61,180 nt of DNA from Breoghania sp. (GTDB lineage: Bacteria > Pseudomonadota > Alphaproteobacteria > Rhizobiales > Stappiaceae), in contig NZ_JASJAV010000034.1 of assembly GCF_030066895.1 (NCBI RefSeq), positions 1 through 61,180 on the forward strand, read 5' to 3'. Of this stretch, positions 60,806 through 61,180 are shown piece by piece. The notes under the pieces were generated by a model that saw only the letters and a list, made by a program, of their open reading frames with translations, was not told the DNA's origin and made no database searches. Position numbers and translations under genes: made by a program. Position 1 is the stretch's first letter, and each line of letters starts with the position of its first letter.

Positions 60806-61180
60806 TCAGGCGGCGACGCCTTCGGCCACAAGGAAATCGATCTCGGTGCGAGCGACCTCGTTGAGGTAATTGGTCCAAACGTTCAGCGCGACGTGCTGGA
60901 CGATCTCGATCACCTGATCGTCGGGATATCCGGCGGCGCGGACGTCAGCGAGGTCGGCGTCGGAGACATGACCCCAGTTCTCGGCTACCTTGACGGCGAA
61001 GCGTACGGCCGCATCGGCCTTGGCGTCGCTGGAACGGCCGGCGCGGTTCGCAGCAATCTCTTCCGGCGACAGCTTGGCGAGGTTGGCGCCGAGATAGGTG
61101 TGGGCGGAGAGGCAGTAGCCGCAACCGTTATATTCGGAGATCGCAAGGGCGATCCGTTCGCGGGTGGCGGCAGGCAGTCG
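60806..61180 (-). CDS. carboxymuconolactone decarboxylase/AhpD-like protein, 5' end outside window
   Basis: Partial (at least 124 residues). AISEYNGCGYCLSAHTYLGA contains the peroxidase-type ExxxCxxCxxxH motif of AhpD-like proteins, which reduce peroxides through the Cys pair. The frame continues across the window edge (RLPAATRERIAL), and the protein ends VARTEIDFLVAEGVAA. It is the first visible gene of a three-gene minus-strand operon with the NTF2-like and flavin proteins. Confidence 0.87.
   Translation of the reverse strand, partial: RLPAATRERIALAISEYNGCGYCLSAHTYLGANLAKLSPEEIAANRAGRSSDAKADAAVRFAVKVAENWGHVSDADLADVRAAGYPDDQVIEIVQHVALNVWTNYLNEVARTEIDFLVAEGVAA
61040..61177 (-). repeat. inverted duplication, right arm (inside AhpD-like gene)
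   Basis: Source copy of the 138-base inverted duplication; here the sequence is part of a continuous AhpD-like reading frame. Arms are 906 bases apart. Confidence 0.92.

Overview
This 61 kb window is high-GC DNA from what looks like an alphaproteobacterium, probably of the Hyphomicrobiales/rhizobial type. The signs are tightly overlapping ATGA operons, several peptide and branched-chain amino-acid ABC transporters, short palindromic intergenic repeats of rhizobial style, and B12-controlled class Ib and class III ribonucleotide reductases. It starts with 23 C's directly against a coding sequence and ends inside a gene, so it is probably a complete contig with raw edges.

The most striking general property is decay. 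Most genes carry frameshifts, in-frame stops or internal deletions. Where the ancestral residue can be guessed from the family, nearly all base changes are C:G to T:A (CAG/CAA to TAG/TAA, TGG to TGA, and Gly to Asp/Glu/Ser, His to Tyr, Glu to Lys in catalytic motifs). In-frame deletions between short repeats also occur. I therefore type disrupted genes as pseudogenes, while noting that poor sequence quality is the competing explanation.

Layout. 1-825: edge fragment of a glutathionyl-hydroquinone reductase. 848-12033 (minus): one catabolic operon, in transcription order peptide-type solute-binding protein, two permeases, fused ATPase, class III aminotransferase, amidase, aminoglycoside-phosphotransferase-like kinase, second class III aminotransferase/phospho-lyase and GntR regulator; a perfect palindrome lies before its first gene. 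12364-14181 (minus): NAD-dependent epimerase and a LysR regulator. 14292-27773 (plus): thirteen translationally coupled genes: oxidoreductase, inositol-phosphate-synthase homologue, DJ-1/PfpI protein, SDR, RidA/PfkB kinase, phosphohexomutase, MTA phosphorylase, two S-adenosylhomocysteine-hydrolase-like genes, histidine phosphatase, MFS carrier, SAICAR-synthetase-like protein and HAD phosphatase. This gene set resembles what is needed to make and export a carbocyclic or modified purine nucleoside (aristeromycin/coformycin type) and is the best candidate for an undescribed system.

27691-30562 (minus): nrdG, a separate small glycyl-radical ORF and nrdD. 31536-35589 (plus): nrdHIEF. Each of these two divergent operons has its own cobalamin riboswitch, implying that both B12-independent reductases are shut off when B12 is present. 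36199-41677: sigma-54 activator divergent from a cyanate/nitrate-type ABC transporter and cyanase, with a sigma-54 promoter and a large palindrome between them. 42247-43174: isoaspartyl peptidase/asparaginase. 43772-48342: branched-chain amino-acid (liv) transporter. 48457-51936: N-formylglutamate-amidohydrolase-like, RpiR regulator and glutamine-synthetase-like sequences merged into a single frame, then an isochorismatase-like hydrolase. 52130-53856 (minus): creatininase-like hydrolase and GntR regulator. 54039-59539: second peptide ABC transporter. 59568-61180 (minus): AhpD-like protein, NTF2-like protein and a flavin-nucleotide-binding protein interrupted by an inverted copy of part of the AhpD gene.

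Taken together the window is dominated by uptake and breakdown of nitrogen compounds (peptides, amides, cyanate, creatinine-like compounds, amino acids), with the nucleoside-like biosynthetic cluster and the B12-regulated reductases as the two most distinctive blocks.
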